Shown here piece after piece: positions 1 to 12,220 of a DNA stretch of 64,000 nucleotides; within the stretch, counting starts at the first letter, position 1, and the number at the start of each line of letters is the position of its first letter. A program made the translations under genes and the position numbers. Source of the DNA: Metellina segmentata (lineage: Eukaryota > Arthropoda > Arachnida > Araneae > Tetragnathidae); the NCBI GenBank assembly GCA_947359465.1, contig OX375880.1, positions 10,858,120 to 10,922,119 on the forward strand, written 5' to 3'. The notes below the pieces were generated by a model. The model made no database searches. It was given only the letters and a program-made list of their open reading frames with translations, and was not told where the DNA came from.

Positions 1-680
1 CATCACAAGAACCCGCGGATGCTTTTGTTCGGGCCGCCGTCCGCTAATGAGGCTACCGTCGAGATAGAAAATCAACGGTTTTCGAACAGCCAACAGCGAG
101 ACGACAAGTGTATCCAATAAAAGAGAGGGGGGCCAACAACCCCCTGGAACTTTCGGGAGTCGAGAGCGTTTTGGGGTTGGAAGAGGAGAGAAGAGACCGA
201 GGGATCAAACTGATCCGGCTGAAGTTAAAACCGTTCTCGGTTTTTTGTCCGATACCCCGTCTCTGGAGACGCGCCGAGTCGCGACAGCTGTTCGTAGACG
301 CAGAACGGATTGCCCAAACTGGGATTCCGGATATCAGACGCTAAAATAAAACTGCTACTGTGTTACATTACACACGACCTATCGAACTGATTGCCCAAAC
401 TGGGATTTTGTCTATTAGACTGGAGAAAAGCTCGACCCTGAGCTGCGTTTGCTGACTTCGTACACGCGTGCGAGAACTTTTGGAGAAGCTCACCCGAGCT
501 AGAAAACATTTACTCACCCGAGTAAGGTCTGGAGAAGGGCTCACCCGAGTCGGATAATCTACATCGGAGTTCTGCGGAAAAGGACAATTTACAGTCTGTA
601 AAACGCCACCTACCAAATTCCTTCAAGGTTATTCCTTGAATTGTAAATAAAAAACACCTTATTCAAGACCACTGCTAACA
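1..680. repeat. GC-rich LTR-like block, left-truncated by the window
   Basis: Counterpart of 51102-52009. It is clearly richer in GC than its surroundings. It carries a TATA-like aataaaag near 117, an aataaa near 344, another aataaa near 645, and an ACA end at 680. Internal motifs repeat: gattgcccaaactgggat occurs twice (about 308 and 390), and ctcacccgag three times between 488 and 560. No long open frame encodes anything I recognise. A solo LTR of a Ty3/gypsy-type retroelement is the best guess; a CpG-rich promoter region is the alternative. Confidence 0.35.
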
Positions 681-1560
681 TTTTTACGTAGTGAATGAAT
701 CTTCCATCCCTAAGACGTCACAGTACTGATTACATTATTCTATGTACTTTGAATGTTTTTAATGTGAATTTATGGCTTCTCCTTCTTTAAATCTTTCAAA
801 AAACAAACATAAATAACGTACCTTTAAGACACTGTTCACATGAGGCGTTTTCAAACACGCATTTTCGAGGTCAGCTTTCCATAATCATTAAAATATATTT
901 ATTTTATTCCTCTAATTCAAGTTTCTATCTTTGCGATCGTTAAAGACAGAGTGAAAATTTTAACAGATTTTCCCCTTACCCCACCCCATCCGGGCGCCCA
1001 TTCGAATAAATCGAAGTTCAAATTATCGAGAAAAAAAAAGACTATTCATTTTCTATTACAGGAAGGGAAGAGTGGAACTTTGAAAAACTTCGACTTAAGC
1101 AGAAATTCGTGTTCACAAGATTCGAGTTATTGGGAGTTTACTGTACTTATGCAAAGCAAAATATGCAGACTAGCATCGAGTGATATTCAAACTTGAAAAT
1201 CTCTCTACATTAATATCTAACTATGATATAAAATTATTACAGGAAATGTGTTAAGAGAAAAATATTTAAATACACAAAGTAGGATGTAATTTTGTTTTAT
1301 TTAACAAATTTTATGGCATATCTCTCATTTTCATTGAAATATTTCCCAAACTTCTTGACGTCTCTTTTTGCGAAAGAAATCCGTCTCTTTTTGCAGCGTA
1401 TAGTTTTGATCAAATCAGCTGAAGAGCAATGGTTGGCCAACCAAGAATTTACAAATTTTTCCGACTGAAAGTGTTCTATAGAAAGGTCCATTTGCATGAC
1501 TAAACATTAGATTGTAGACGTTTGAAATCAATGAAGATCATCTCAAATCTGTTACTTATG
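681..1560. other. AT-rich spacer, no gene seen
   Basis: No recognisable coding or structured element. Short open frames on either strand (951-1196 plus, 1297-1497 minus) have no family resemblance I can name. The same holds for the counterpart at 52010-52890. Confidence 0.5.
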
Positions 1561-1753
1561 TGTTGTAAATTAAACTAAACCCGCGCTCACTCTCGGCCGT
1601 GGAATATGGTAATCTTTCAATTGTTCTTTAAAGAGACTTTAATTTTTCTGGAACATATCTTAGGCGTTTTCATTGAAACCCTGAATAGTTCACATTTCAT
1701 TTATACCAAAAACTCGACAGATCCTTTTTACCTCCTTTTCTCCCATCTACTGT

Positions 1754-1920
1754 ACTTTGGAGAGTGGGGTGCCAGCTCAGGTGTTGCTTCGTCATCTGAC
1801 TGTGGTTAAAATTACGAGGTGTTGTCCTCGGATCTTTCCCTAAAGGGATTGATCCCGGATCGTCGTCAATAGCCCGTTGTGTTGCTCTAGTATGACGTTA
1901 ATTAAAAATTACCATTACCC
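1754..1920 (+). repeat. tRNA-derived SINE, 5'-truncated copy
   Basis: Covers the 3' body of the SINE family described at 1956-2284: agtggggtgcc, then caggtgttgcttcgtcatctg, then the palindromic segment around ctcggatctttccct, and the attaccattacc tail. The tRNA-like head is missing. It lies head to head with the next SINE, so the two form an inverted pair separated by about 33 bp. Confidence 0.75.
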
Positions 1921-1955
1921 ATATACTGTATTTATATTTTCTGGATCTAGCTTGG

Positions 1956-2284
1956 TAATGGTAATTTTAGTTAACGTCGTACTAGAGCAACACAACGGGC
2001 TATTGACGACGGTCCGCGATCAGTCCTTTAAGGGAAAGATCCGAGGACAACACCTCGTAATTTTGAACCACAGTCAGATGACTAAGCAACACCTGACCTG
2101 GCACCCCACTCTACAAACTTCCACGCCAACCCAACGTGAGGACTTTCGGCAACGACAGATTTAAGTTGCAGCCGCCGCCTCTACACCATACGCTTACAAA
2201 CATCCATGCCCGGACCCGGATTCGAACCAGGAACCTTCCGATCTAGAGGCTAACACCTTAACCACTATACCGGTGTCGGTGGGG
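1956..2284 (-). repeat. tRNA-derived SINE, full length
   Basis: Read on the minus strand it opens with a tRNA-like head: an A-box-like tagtggttaagg followed by the B-box ggttcgaatcc. The conserved SINE body follows, and it ends in attaccattacc. Flanks ggatctagcttgg (1943-1955) and ggatcaagcttgg (2285-2297) look like a 13-bp target duplication with one mismatch, as expected from LINE-driven insertion. At least seven more copies or fragments lie in the window. Confidence 0.8.
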
Positions 2285-3224
2285 CGGATCAAGCTTGGAG
2301 ATATCATTCAAAAGTTGACAATTTTCTTCATTAACACCAGAACAAAGTCTAGATTTTATGTTATCGATACTACTTTGAATGAATTGCTTTTGATTAATTG
2401 TTACAATTTTGGAATTATGTACCCAGGTGATATCTTGAAGTATAAACTTTTCTTTTGCTTCTACAGCTATCTGCTTTTTTTCTCCTGGGGTGTCTTTAAA
2501 AGTATCGATGACCCTCATTGTTCTTTATATTAGTTGTTCAGCCCGTGGAAGGGTTGTCTTCCTAAACTGGAGTTCCGTAGAATCATAGATAATTCTTGCA
2601 GAATATCAAACATGAGGCCCAAATCCAAGACAAATTCTGGACTTCCAAAATTTTTTAACCCAGTAAATATTGGTATGAAATTCAAATCTTCACTCTCTTC
2701 GTGGTTTCAAAATGGTAAAAAAGCGCTTTATATGACCTCCAAACAGCTTTTATTGTTTTAAAACTGCTTGCAATCCAACGTATACATCGAACTCCGCCAT
2801 TTTGACGAACTGTAAGCCCAATTCACGATGAACGTTCTCAAATGCTTGACTGTTTTTTGGCGATCGACTATATACACAATACAGTTTATCCATGAACGAT
2901 TTAAAATGGTTTTATCCATGAACATCTTTAATGGCAACATTTACAAACAGTTTTATCCTGTGATTAAAGCAGTGCCACGTAAAGAGTTTCTGATATTTTT
3001 GCCTTAGTCAAATTACTACTCCAGAATGCTTTTCTGTCATCACACTTGCACCATCGGTGGTAATAGCAATCTAATTTGCCTCAAATGTTCCTCATTAAAT
3101 CCGTGAATTTTTTAAATATTTAAAAGCGCGTTTTCAGTGTGTTCAGAGTCTTGCGTTTCTAATTCGCATAAATGGAGGAAAATATATTCTGCATTTTCGT
3201 CATCTATATATGCCTTTAAATGCA
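2285..3224 (-). pseudogene. Decayed hAT transposase (ZBED/SCAND3-like), C-terminal half
   Basis: Minus-strand translation in shifting frames gives blocks typical of hAT transposases of the BED/ZBED5-KIAA1586 type. Near 3020-3090 there is TTDGASVMTEKHSGVV, the usual 'tDGa..m.G' block of the RNase-H-like core. Then come a CFNHRIKL-like block (about 2960) and a region near 2590-2870 ending in FVLDLGLMFDILQELS. A further piece lies at 2280-2518. Stops and frameshifts separate them. The N-terminal half continues at 4863-5560 beyond an inserted second hAT. The SINE at 1956-2284 interrupts it on the other side. Confidence 0.6.
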
Positions 3225-4862
3225 CAGGGCTCCTAACACGTCACTTTTTGTCACCTTTTTGACATTTTGTCACCTTTTCAGGGGTTTTAAGTTCTTAAAT
3301 TCTATTTAGAGCAGAAAATTTTTTGGTGCGCACTTAAAAAAAATTCATTCAAAAAATTGTTCATTTACTTAGAAGAGAAACTATGAAGGCTGAGGTGATA
3401 TTTGTCGTATCAAATGCAAGTATATTTAATCATGTGACCGAGTTTCTTCAGAAAAAGGAATTTTTAATACATAACCTTCATTCTCAACTTGAATTGCTGA
3501 CAAGAACAATTTTGTGTAGGATCTGCAAAGAGGACTTTATTCGAGATTTAAAAATGGATAAAATAGAAGATATATGTCCTCAGAAACTGTTGGCTCTGAA
3601 TTTCTTTTTTCTAAAGGCTCAGAAGCATTACATTGCCAAAGTTAAATATATTTTGAAGATGTCCTTATTCAGTTCATCTCTCCTTAAAAGTTTATCCTGC
3701 TTTGATCCTCTTGAGAGACTCAGTGGCGAGAGTGTGCGACAAGTATTATAAAATGCAAGAGCAATTCCATGGGATGGCCATACAGAAATACTACTGGATG
3801 AGTGAAAATTACTCCAAAAAGAATTTAAGGAAGAAGGATCTAGAAGGAAGCCTATTGTTGTTTACTGGAACCAGTTCTTCAGACTGCGAGACATTAGTGG
3901 TTTGGATCCTAAGTTCCCAGTTGTGGCAAAGCTAGTGAAGGCTGCTCTGTCACTTTCTCATGGTAGTGCTGATATTGAACGTGGCTCCTCAGCCTCAGGA
4001 AGAGCTTTGACAGGAGACAGCATCAATGTCAGAACGCACACTCAATGCATTGATGAGGGTTAAAAGTAGTTTGGCAAATTTTGACAATCAACCTCATTTG
4101 GTGCCGATCGCATCAAAGCTAATGGACATGGGAAGGGTTGCATATAAAGCTTTCAATGCCTATTTAGAATATTTGAAACATAAGGCACAAGAAAACTTAG
4201 AGAAGGACATGGAAGAAAAAGATAGACTGGAAGCAGAGAAAAAAAACTTAAAGCAATGGCAAAGAAAAGAAAGGTGATAGAAGAAGAACGAAAACTTAAA
4301 ATTTTGCATAAGGAAAAGGATGAGGAATTGGACAGTGCTTCAAAATTATTAAAGAAAACCAATGATAGGCTCAAGAAGGTGATAAAAAATAAAGATTTTA
4401 AGGAAGCAGCACTTGCTCAGGCAATGATTGAATGAGCGGCAAAAGTCTCAGATGATGCTGGTCAGTAAAGACAGATTGTAAAAAATGCACATTCTTCTAT
4501 TGAGAAGAAAAAAACAAAATTAATTTCAGACTTTTACATGAAAAAAAATTAGACATAATATTTCAAAGAAAAGGAAGAAATTCTTTAGCTGTGTGTCTAA
4601 AATAAACAGATTAAAAAATCATAATTAAGATTTTTTTTAATTTTCATGTTATATTTTAAAATGATGTACTTTTTAAAGGAAGAAAATAAAATATCCTTCC
4701 AAAGAAAGAAAAGGAAAAGATAGGGGTGGCTGGGGAGGATCTTTTTCTTTTATATCTTTATACTTGAATATATTTAGCATTATATTGTTATTTGTCACTT
4801 TTGGTCTTTTTTTCGGTTCAATTAGTCACCTTTTTAGACCTTGAAACCTGTTAGAAGCTCTG
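3225..4862 (+). mobile_element. hAT-type element inserted in the minus-strand hAT
   Basis: The ends are cagggctcctaaca at 3225 and, inverted, cagagcttctaaca at 4862, short TIRs of hAT form. The minus-strand transposase reading runs cleanly across the two flanks when the element is ignored, so it is a later insertion. I could not find a matching 8-bp target duplication: taaatgca precedes and aatacacc follows. It carries the plus-strand transposase remnant at 3383-4468. Confidence 0.6.
3383..4468 (+). pseudogene. hAT transposase remnant with C-terminal coiled coil
   Basis: Plus-strand open pieces in several frames (3383-3751, 3702-3935, 4026-4277, 4253-4468) together resemble the end of a hAT transposase. 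A helical block is followed, near 3915-4060, by a hATC-like dimerisation segment with the ALSLSHG...DIERG signature. A long Lys/Glu coiled coil follows, ending ...KNKDFKEAALAQAMIE. A TGA at about 4434 truncates this copy; the duplicate at 55764 has GGA instead. At least three frame changes are needed to read it, so it is not functional. Confidence 0.6.
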
Positions 4863-5560
4863 AATACACCACTAGAGTCGTTTTGTTGCCTAAAGTGGTC
4901 GATTCATCAATAAGCATACTAAATTTGGAGTTTAAAGAAATAATTTGGTAAATTAGTTTCCTCCTCATGTTATTAAATGTATGATTAATTGTATTCGTAG
5001 TTGAATATCACGAATGTAGAATAAAACCAAGGTTTATACCATTTAGCTCTTGCATGTTGATTAGATTCTCATGATCTGACAAAGCCCTATTCTTTATTGG
5101 CTAAGTAATAGGCAGTTCAAAAAACTTTCATTGTTGTTTCCTTAGAATTTATTTTTCTGAATTTATTTTTACAATGCAATGTTCCACCTGTTTTTCTTCA
5201 TTGGATTCTAATAGCTGTCTTCAGATCTGCTGTCTTATTCAGATTCAGCTGTCTTATAACCGTCAAATTGCAAGTTTTATTTTTATTTTAGTTCGGAGAT
5301 TGGATAGCAGCTTGCTTACTGCGATCTTTTCAGGAAGCTTCAATTAGGGAGTTGGTTCATTCAACAGAGATGCGTATTCTTCTTTAAAAGGCCCTAACAG
5401 TTGTTGTTGATTGACAGTAGAACAGAAATTGCAGCCTAGTTTCCCTTTTAAACTAATAAGCCATGCGTGTGTTTTCTGAAACTCCGTATACTGGCTATTA
5501 CTTCATACTTCAGGCCATGTACTTTCTGCTTTTAAAACTAGGGAATTATCTCTGTCAATA
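4863..5560 (-). pseudogene. Decayed hAT transposase, N-terminal half
   Basis: Continuation of the minus-strand hAT. Near 4870-4920 the reading LIDESTTLGNKTTLVVY matches the usual first catalytic-Asp block of ZBED-type hATs. Further upstream on this strand, near 5410-5500, AWLISLKGKLGCNFC resembles a BED-type N-terminal zinc region. Stops and frameshifts lie between, so this is dead coding sequence. Confidence 0.55.
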
Positions 5561-5920
5561 TGCGATTCACATCTAGAATCATCTGCGGTTTCTATTTCAC
5601 AAGATGCCTTTTTCCACTCTTATAATTCTACGATTACTGATTTTCTGTTGTAAGTTAAATTTATAGCCTTTAACCAACTAGCCATAACGACAGATAGGAG
5701 ACAGGCCCTAGGAAGCACTACGGCGACAGTACAGGGACAAAGGAAACTAATTCTATACCTTTCCATAAATTCTACTTTGTCTACTGGTTCACATCTCTTG
5801 ACAACTGCTCGCCAAACGGTCGTTAGAAACCTCGTGTGAACAGGGCCTTAGTGCCTATGTAAAACGATTATATAGGCACTCAACCCCCACTATCCCCGTC
5901 TCAGTGCGTACCGTGTAACC

Positions 5921-6016
5921 TGATGTTACGGGCGATGTTTTCTAGGAAAAGCAGTGTATACGGAATTAGCTTGAAAAACCAGAGGGTATACCTCGTATAC
6001 CCTCCAACACAGCCCT
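5921..6016 (-). repeat. Terminal segment of a hAT element, repeated at 38317-38457
   Basis: Contains gagggtataccNNgtataccctc-type palindromes and ends in acagccctg. Inverted, that end is CAGGGCTGT, a hAT-like TIR. The same segment occurs at about 38317-38457 next to a copy of the 1580-2530 region. It therefore probably marks the outer end of the minus-strand hAT family. Confidence 0.45.
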
Positions 6017-8297
6017 GTAGAACACTGAATATAATTCTGCGCCTGGGCGCAATGCCAAATTACCAGGGTTGGCTGGGTCGGACCCAATGGGTTAAAAAAA
6101 ACATTTGAAAAAAACCCACAAATTTGTATACATTTTGGGTTTTTTCAAAAAAAAAATCTCAATTTTGCCCATATTTTTAAAATATAAGCAAAAGTTTCAG
6201 TGATTAAAAAAATACATACAAAATTGTAGCTATAAAATTTTTTAACAGAATTTATAACTTTTATAGAAGATCTATTTTTAATACACAAGTTTTGTACACA
6301 TATTATCTATAACAAGTTACCCTTCTTGAGTGTCATTGGTAGAAAGAATGTTTTTTAAATAACACTGTAACTTTTAGTTTTGTTCTTACACTTGCAATAA
6401 GTTAATTGGATAACAAAGAATTAAAATGTATTTATTGTGATTTATACGAAAGCCGCTCGTAAAGCTACCTTACCGTCGCTGCTACATCCAATATTTGTAG
6501 AAATAATGTTTTTTACTTAACACTGCAACTTAGTTTTGTTTTTACACTTGCAATATGTTAGTTGGATAACAAAGAATTAAAATGCATTCATTGTGTTTTA
6601 TAAAAATGTTTAAATTTAAATTAACTTTATCTGTCTTTATTAAAATGTTATCTTTTAGTATATATTTTAAATATTGCATATATTTTTTTTTATCACAAAA
6701 TAGAATTTAAATGAAAGAATAAAAGAAAAAAGCAAGGACATATAATTATTTTAATTGCTTTGAATCTTTCAAACGTTTGTCCTCCTTTTTCTCTAACTTG
6801 CATGTATTACTGTTTATACATATCAAAACTATCTAGACACTTCACTGAATTGCATGTCTGGTGTCTGATAAATTTTAACATATAGTAGCAATGAATGAAA
6901 TAAAATCCAGGGATGAAAATCTTCCATTTTTACGCGGATTTCCGCTTTCTTTTTTCTGAGAAGTTCCGTTTTTTTCTACATTTTCTTCTTTAGAATCAAA
7001 GTAATATCACGGAATTACAGCAAAGAATCTCTCTATATTAAAAAAAATGTTACCGCTGCCGCCGCCGACGCCGCAGGATTGAAAACTGTGTTGTTTAGCT
7101 CGATTCTTAGACGGTTTCCCGAGAAAGTACTGATCGGAAAAAAACAAAATTAACATGGTTTGTTCTTCATCGTATTCCCTGGACAATTATTAAGATTTTT
7201 TTCCGATGCGGCTATTAGTTTAGTGTTTATTAAGTGTCAAAATTGAAGATGCGAAATTTCTTCCGCGAGTGAGCAAAACACATACACATTTTCAGTCCCC
7301 AGCCGTGAGTTTTTTTTAAAGAGTACCTCTCAACGTAAATTTTTGCAGCTCGTCGAGTTTTTTTTTAAATTTCAATTTGGTTCTTGATAATATTTTTTTG
7401 AAATTCGGGAAAAATCGGAACATTTTTGTTACTTTTTTTTAAAACTGCCGTATTTAAAATTCCCGGGGGGTCGGCGAGCGTAAGCGAGGAGGTTGCGAAG
7501 CCCCCTAGTAAATGTAAAAAAATAATAAGGAAAATGTAAATATCCTAATTATAAAGAGTGTTTGAAAAGATGCAAAAGAAAAATTGAATAAAATGCTTTT
7601 GAATTATAAAAATACATTCTTGTCATAAATATATATTCTGTACTTGTGGTACGGCCATGATGAGGGAGTAATGGGTTAAAGCCCCCTTCCAAAGACAAAT
7701 TTCATTGCTTATAGTGGACTTTATAGAGCTTATAAAGCTAAATAATATGCAAAAATATATGCTTATCATAAACACATATTCTGTACTAGTGGTCCAGAGT
7801 CATAGGAGGTTTATGGTTTAACCCCTACTTCCAAAGACATATTTTATTGTTTATAGTGGACTTTATAGGGCCTTATCCGACTAAACTTGCCTAAAAAACA
7901 CACATACCCCTTAAAATAAATTTCTGCCTGCTCCACTGTTGTGTACACATATTAGTACACAAATATATTATTCTTATTCTGCTATTTTTGTAGTTCAAAA
8001 TAACGCTGCGTATATTTTCCTCTTTTCGACATTTTGACTGTTTTTACCCCTGAAAATCAGAAATGATTGAAATAAAAATTATTTTAAATCAATAAAATCC
8101 ATTTATGTATATATTTTTTAAAACAGGATTTTTCATCTTATGTTTATTTAATGAGAAGCCTGATTGTCGAATTCTGTAAACTATTCAACCATATTAAGTT
8201 AGAAAGTTACTAAGCTTGTATAATATTTTAATTGTTTCTCTCTCTCTCTCCTAACTATATTATCTTTTTATTTTAACACATTGTTTCGTTATATAAG
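6017..8297. other. AT-rich repeat-like DNA, no gene seen
   Basis: Contains an internal imperfect direct repeat: about 6335-6440 resembles 6500-6600 (aacactgtaacttttagttttgtt... versus aacactgcaacttagttttgtt...). A second pair is about 7600-7700 and 7735-7870 (gtccaaagacatattt-like blocks). A (tc)n run lies at about 8236-8250. No coding region is recognised. Confidence 0.5.
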
Positions 8298-8803
8298 GGT
8301 TTAGTAAGACCACATCTAGAATATGCTGTACAATTCTGGGCTCCATATATGAGAAAGGACATAGAATCAATTGAAAGGGTTCAGCACAGAGCTACAAAAA
8401 TAATAAATGGGCTAGCAAATTTCGACTATAATGAACGTTTAAGTAAGCTAAACATGTATACACTGGAAAGAAGAAGAAGGAGGGGGGATTTGATTCAGCT
8501 TTTCAAGTTTGTAAAACAAGGGGACAGAGAGGGCTTAAATTTCAATAGGGATAACAGAACAAGGGGCCATGGGTATAAATTGAACAAGACACATTTTAAT
8601 CGGGATTTAAGGAAAAACTACTACTTTAATAGGGTAATAGACAGTTGGAACGCGTTGCCAGAAAATATAGTTAATTCAAAGGGAGTGTACGAATTTAAGA
8701 CACAATTGGATAGTCAATGGGAATTGGAGAATTCATAAACAAAGGACCAGCCTTGTTGGGCTTGAGCCTGTAGCTGGTCGTCAATATTTGTATTTGTATT
8801 TGT
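8298..8803 (+). pseudogene. CR1-like LINE, 3' end of reverse transcriptase ORF
   Basis: The reading frame from 8298 begins GLVRPHLEYAVQFWAP and continues through IERVQHRATK to a stop at 8736-8738. This is the region downstream of the reverse transcriptase in CR1/jockey-type non-LTR elements, with the LVRP.LEYA, ERVQ.RATK and RTRGH landmarks. It is followed by a GC-rich hairpin-like stretch (agctggtcgtc) and a (tatttg)n tail at about 8785-8803. That order is a typical LINE 3' terminus. The 5' part, including the catalytic domain and endonuclease, is absent, so it is a 5'-truncated dead copy. Confidence 0.75.
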
Positions 8804-9049
8804 ATGTGTGGAACATCCTTAGATGTGAAAGTTCTTCAGGTATCTAATGGCATGCACACTGTACTTTCTTCTGTTCAAAGGAGTAAATTTTGAGGCCACC
8901 TGGTGACAAACTGTATAGTTAATTTCTGTGCTAGTGAATTTCAGAGGTATGTGCTTATTCTGCATCCCGTGGTATCACATGCAATTTAACCCTTTTTGGC
9001 TAATTAGAAGTGAATGTTCTTGGTTTTTTTTTCAACATAAGACTATCTT

Positions 9050-10430
9050 ACTGTCATCCCTTTTGGTTAAAGATTTTAAGGTGCACATTTTTTAATTGTG
9101 ATATTTTATCCACGGTTCCCACGGGTCAGAGAAAACCTGGAATTGTCAGGGAATTTAGTTTTGAAAAAAAAAAAAATTCAGGAAAAGACAGAAAATCATG
9201 CATTTTTGTCTAAAACCTGGAAAATTGATTTAATGACCTGGAAAATCATTGATCATGGCTTCACAGACACTTTGGAGAAAAGTAGCCGAAAAGATTCGTA
9301 CACGGTTTCGTATCACTTTATTTTATAAATATAATTTTTCAACTGATTTTAAAAGAAACAGCTAATATTGAACAGGGAAATAATTTTGTTTCGTTTGCTG
9401 ACTTAAATTGAAAATTTTCATGCTTATGATACACTAACCACTGCGTGGGTAGCCCGGCGTTGCCCGTGCCCGTGGTGTTAGTTATTAAACTGGTGTAAAA
9501 TTTTCCGCAGATTTCAAATCCGTTCAAATTTTCAATCTATCTTTAGCGATTCCGATTTTACGAAAATGAATGAACAATCCCAGTCAAAATGTTTTTTATT
9601 TTTTGCTCTCATTGCCTTCCTCTGCGCAAAATGAAATCGGAAAAAATAAATTTAGAATCTACCACAATGAAAAAAACTTGGCATGATTCCAAAGCCGGAT
9701 GGCAAGGTCATGTGGGTAGAAAAGTCATGTTTCCGGTGTTTCTTCTATTGCCGGTAGAAACGCGTTGAAGAACCTGTTGTAGAATAAAACTATTAAATTC
9801 ATTTTAAAATGTTCTAGACTGAATTTTAAAATTCGCCGCGACCCAAAAGTTGCAAAAACTTCGGCCCTCTGTGTGCCAAATCTCATTGCTGTAAGTGCCA
9901 AAGATCGTCAGGATTTTGCGGCCTCGAAACAAACACTTCCTTTTTAATATTAGAGATTAAATCATAAATTGATTTGAGTCAAATATGTTAGATTATTTGA
10001 ATAATTTATTTTCAAGCAAAATTGTGCTTTGTTTATTAATTTTTACAGTGTATAATTCCTAATTGGTATTATTATTGGCTATTGAGTACTTGATTATTTC
10101 TTGGTTTTTCACCTTTAAAATGTCGTGAATTGCTAAAGTATGTGCTGTAATTTTGTAAAAATTTGCCTGGAAAAGTCTATTTCTGAAATAGATTTGGAAC
10201 CCTGCCTATCTGTTGGAAATTGGCCCTCGGGGCATATCTTTAGGTGTGTGCAGGCTTCACAAACCCATCGTACCCTAGAGATCCTATTCTTTTTCTATGG
10301 GGTTTACTGCCCACATGGGATCACAATCATGTCCAAGCGAACTTTTTCTACTTTTCTCCATCTTTTGCTTTCAAAATTACTTAACATTGTCTGTCTTGTG
10401 TTTGGAGCAGCTTGTTCAAATATGTCCCAT
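9050..10430. repeat. Dispersed repeat family, copy A
   Basis: About 1.4 kb that matches 49170-50445 in the same orientation (roughly 90% by eye). Part of it matches inverted DNA at about 18235-19060. Landmarks are aaacctggaattgtcaggg, gcccggcgttgcccgtgcc and gtcaggattttgcggcc. No convincing protein is encoded. It resembles non-autonomous Helitron-like or similar repeats common in arthropods, but I see no diagnostic Helitron ends. Confidence 0.65.
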
Positions 10431-10962
10431 GTGCTGAAAAAATCCAAATCAATGAACTTTTAGAAAGTGGTTAATAGACTCAAGATTGAGAGTAAAATTA
10501 TTCTTTTGGTTAAAAGCTTTTTTTCGTTATTTTAAGGGGTTTTGTGCCTCATTTTGTTGAAATTTGAACTAAATTTTTTAAGGAAAGAGTCGAGGCTCTA
10601 ATATAAATCGAAGTTTTGCAGTTCAATTAATTCTGTGGCCAACAAATCGAAATTAAAGTCTTTTCAGAGTTTATATTAACATCTACATAACATTTATTTT
10701 TGAATATTTTTCTTATTTAACATAGAATTTTTCATACACTAGCTTGCTTTCCCTAAAAGTGACATCAAAAAGCTAATTTGGGGATGAATCATATTTTATA
10801 GTAATACCTCCTTTGCATGTATGAACACAGGTACATATAACATCAGGCCTCTATGAAATATGTGTTGGGATATTACAATTTTGGTGTTTCAAGAATTTTT
10901 TATACAAACTAACGGGGAATTTAATTTTTACTATTTTATTTATTTTATTTTAATTTTAGCTT

Positions 10963-12150
10963 ATGATCGAAGCTTTAAATTGTCATTTCAGAAGGTTTCG
11001 TTTGGTATTTCTAAGGAAAGAAAAGTTTTATCTCGATATTGCGTCAAATAATTCTGTTCCAACTTTGGTAACAAACGCGTTAAGCAAGTTTAACTATAAA
11101 AACATAACTAATATAAAAATCTAGCTATAGTTTTTAAATGCGCAATTTTTATAAAAAATAATTGTATTGGTTGTTATGTGTTGCATTGTTTGGTTTCGTG
11201 ATCATCATTTTAGAAGTAGCTTACATCTGACATAGAATATTTTGACTACGTATTATACCTATGTATCTATATGAATCAAAGATTAAATTTTATCTTTTAA
11301 TAACCAAAGCTTTCATATTTCTATAAGATTTTTATTTTTAAACGCAAATTTCTCTTAAAATTGCAACCTCATAAATTTCTATGATTTTGTAGTTATCCTA
11401 AATTGGGGGTTACAGAAAAGGGAACATATCAGTAATTCCTTAAAAGATTATTCTTCTGGCTCAAAAAGCATGCCTAATTTACAAATAAAACTTTAAAAGT
11501 GTTTATTACCAACAGAGGCTAATTCAAAGGTTTAGATTTGTCTTGTTATTACATGAAATATTAAATTTTAAAATTATATTTGTTTACTAAATTGCTATCT
11601 TACTTTTTTTAAACTTTGAAACATGTTTTTATTTTTAGCGATTACATTAGTCTTAAAGCTGCTGATTTCTAAACTTTCATATTTCAGCTTGGTTTCTTAG
11701 GTCTAATTAACCATCGTGAAGAGAGAATAACTCAATTAAATTTGGTTGATTTAGGTTTTATGACGCAAGATTAAAAATTCAAGTGGGATGTTGAATAGCT
11801 TTTAAACTCCATTCCGCACCCATAGAAATCGTCTTGCAGTCTGCTTGCGTATTCTTTCCCATTTCCAAAATTCATACAAGTAGATAAATTTTAGTTTCAG
11901 TCGTTCGAAACACGGATTCTAAAAAACGACAAGAAGTATGACGGGAAAATAATTTATTCACAGGCGCATTTGTTAGATACACAGAAGCACATAAAGCAAC
12001 TGAGTTTTTTAAAGAGGTTTTTAAATGTTCTTCATTTTAGATCCAGAAACAGTTTCAGATAGACGTCAAAAAGATCCACTTGCCCTTCACCAAATATCTG
12101 AAAAGAAAAGAAAAAGTGTTATTCCTCAGCTAGAGTACTCTCATACATAA
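10963..12150 (+). other. Possible degenerate or real host exons (weak)
   Basis: Three short open pieces follow pyrimidine-rich AG acceptors. They are 10963-11124 (53 residues, starts MIEALNCHF, preceded by ttttaattttag), 11688-11774 (after tatttcag, reads LGFLGLINHREERITQ, stop) and 12041-12150 (after ttcattttag, reads DPETVSDRRQKDPLALHQ, stop). Their amino-acid composition is more protein-like than the surroundings, but I cannot assign a family or find matching splice donors with confidence. The same pieces recur in copy 2 near 62271-63458. Confidence 0.2.
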
Positions 12151-12220
12151 TATTATCTTTGTCCCGAACTGTTACAGTTGCACGTTATGTACCACAATAG
12201 ATTTTCTTCCATTTTCAAGT

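Noticed and set aside
2206..2280. Functional tRNA gene on the minus strand
   Set aside because: The A- and B-box motifs belong to the head of a SINE that continues into a conserved body and occurs in many copies.
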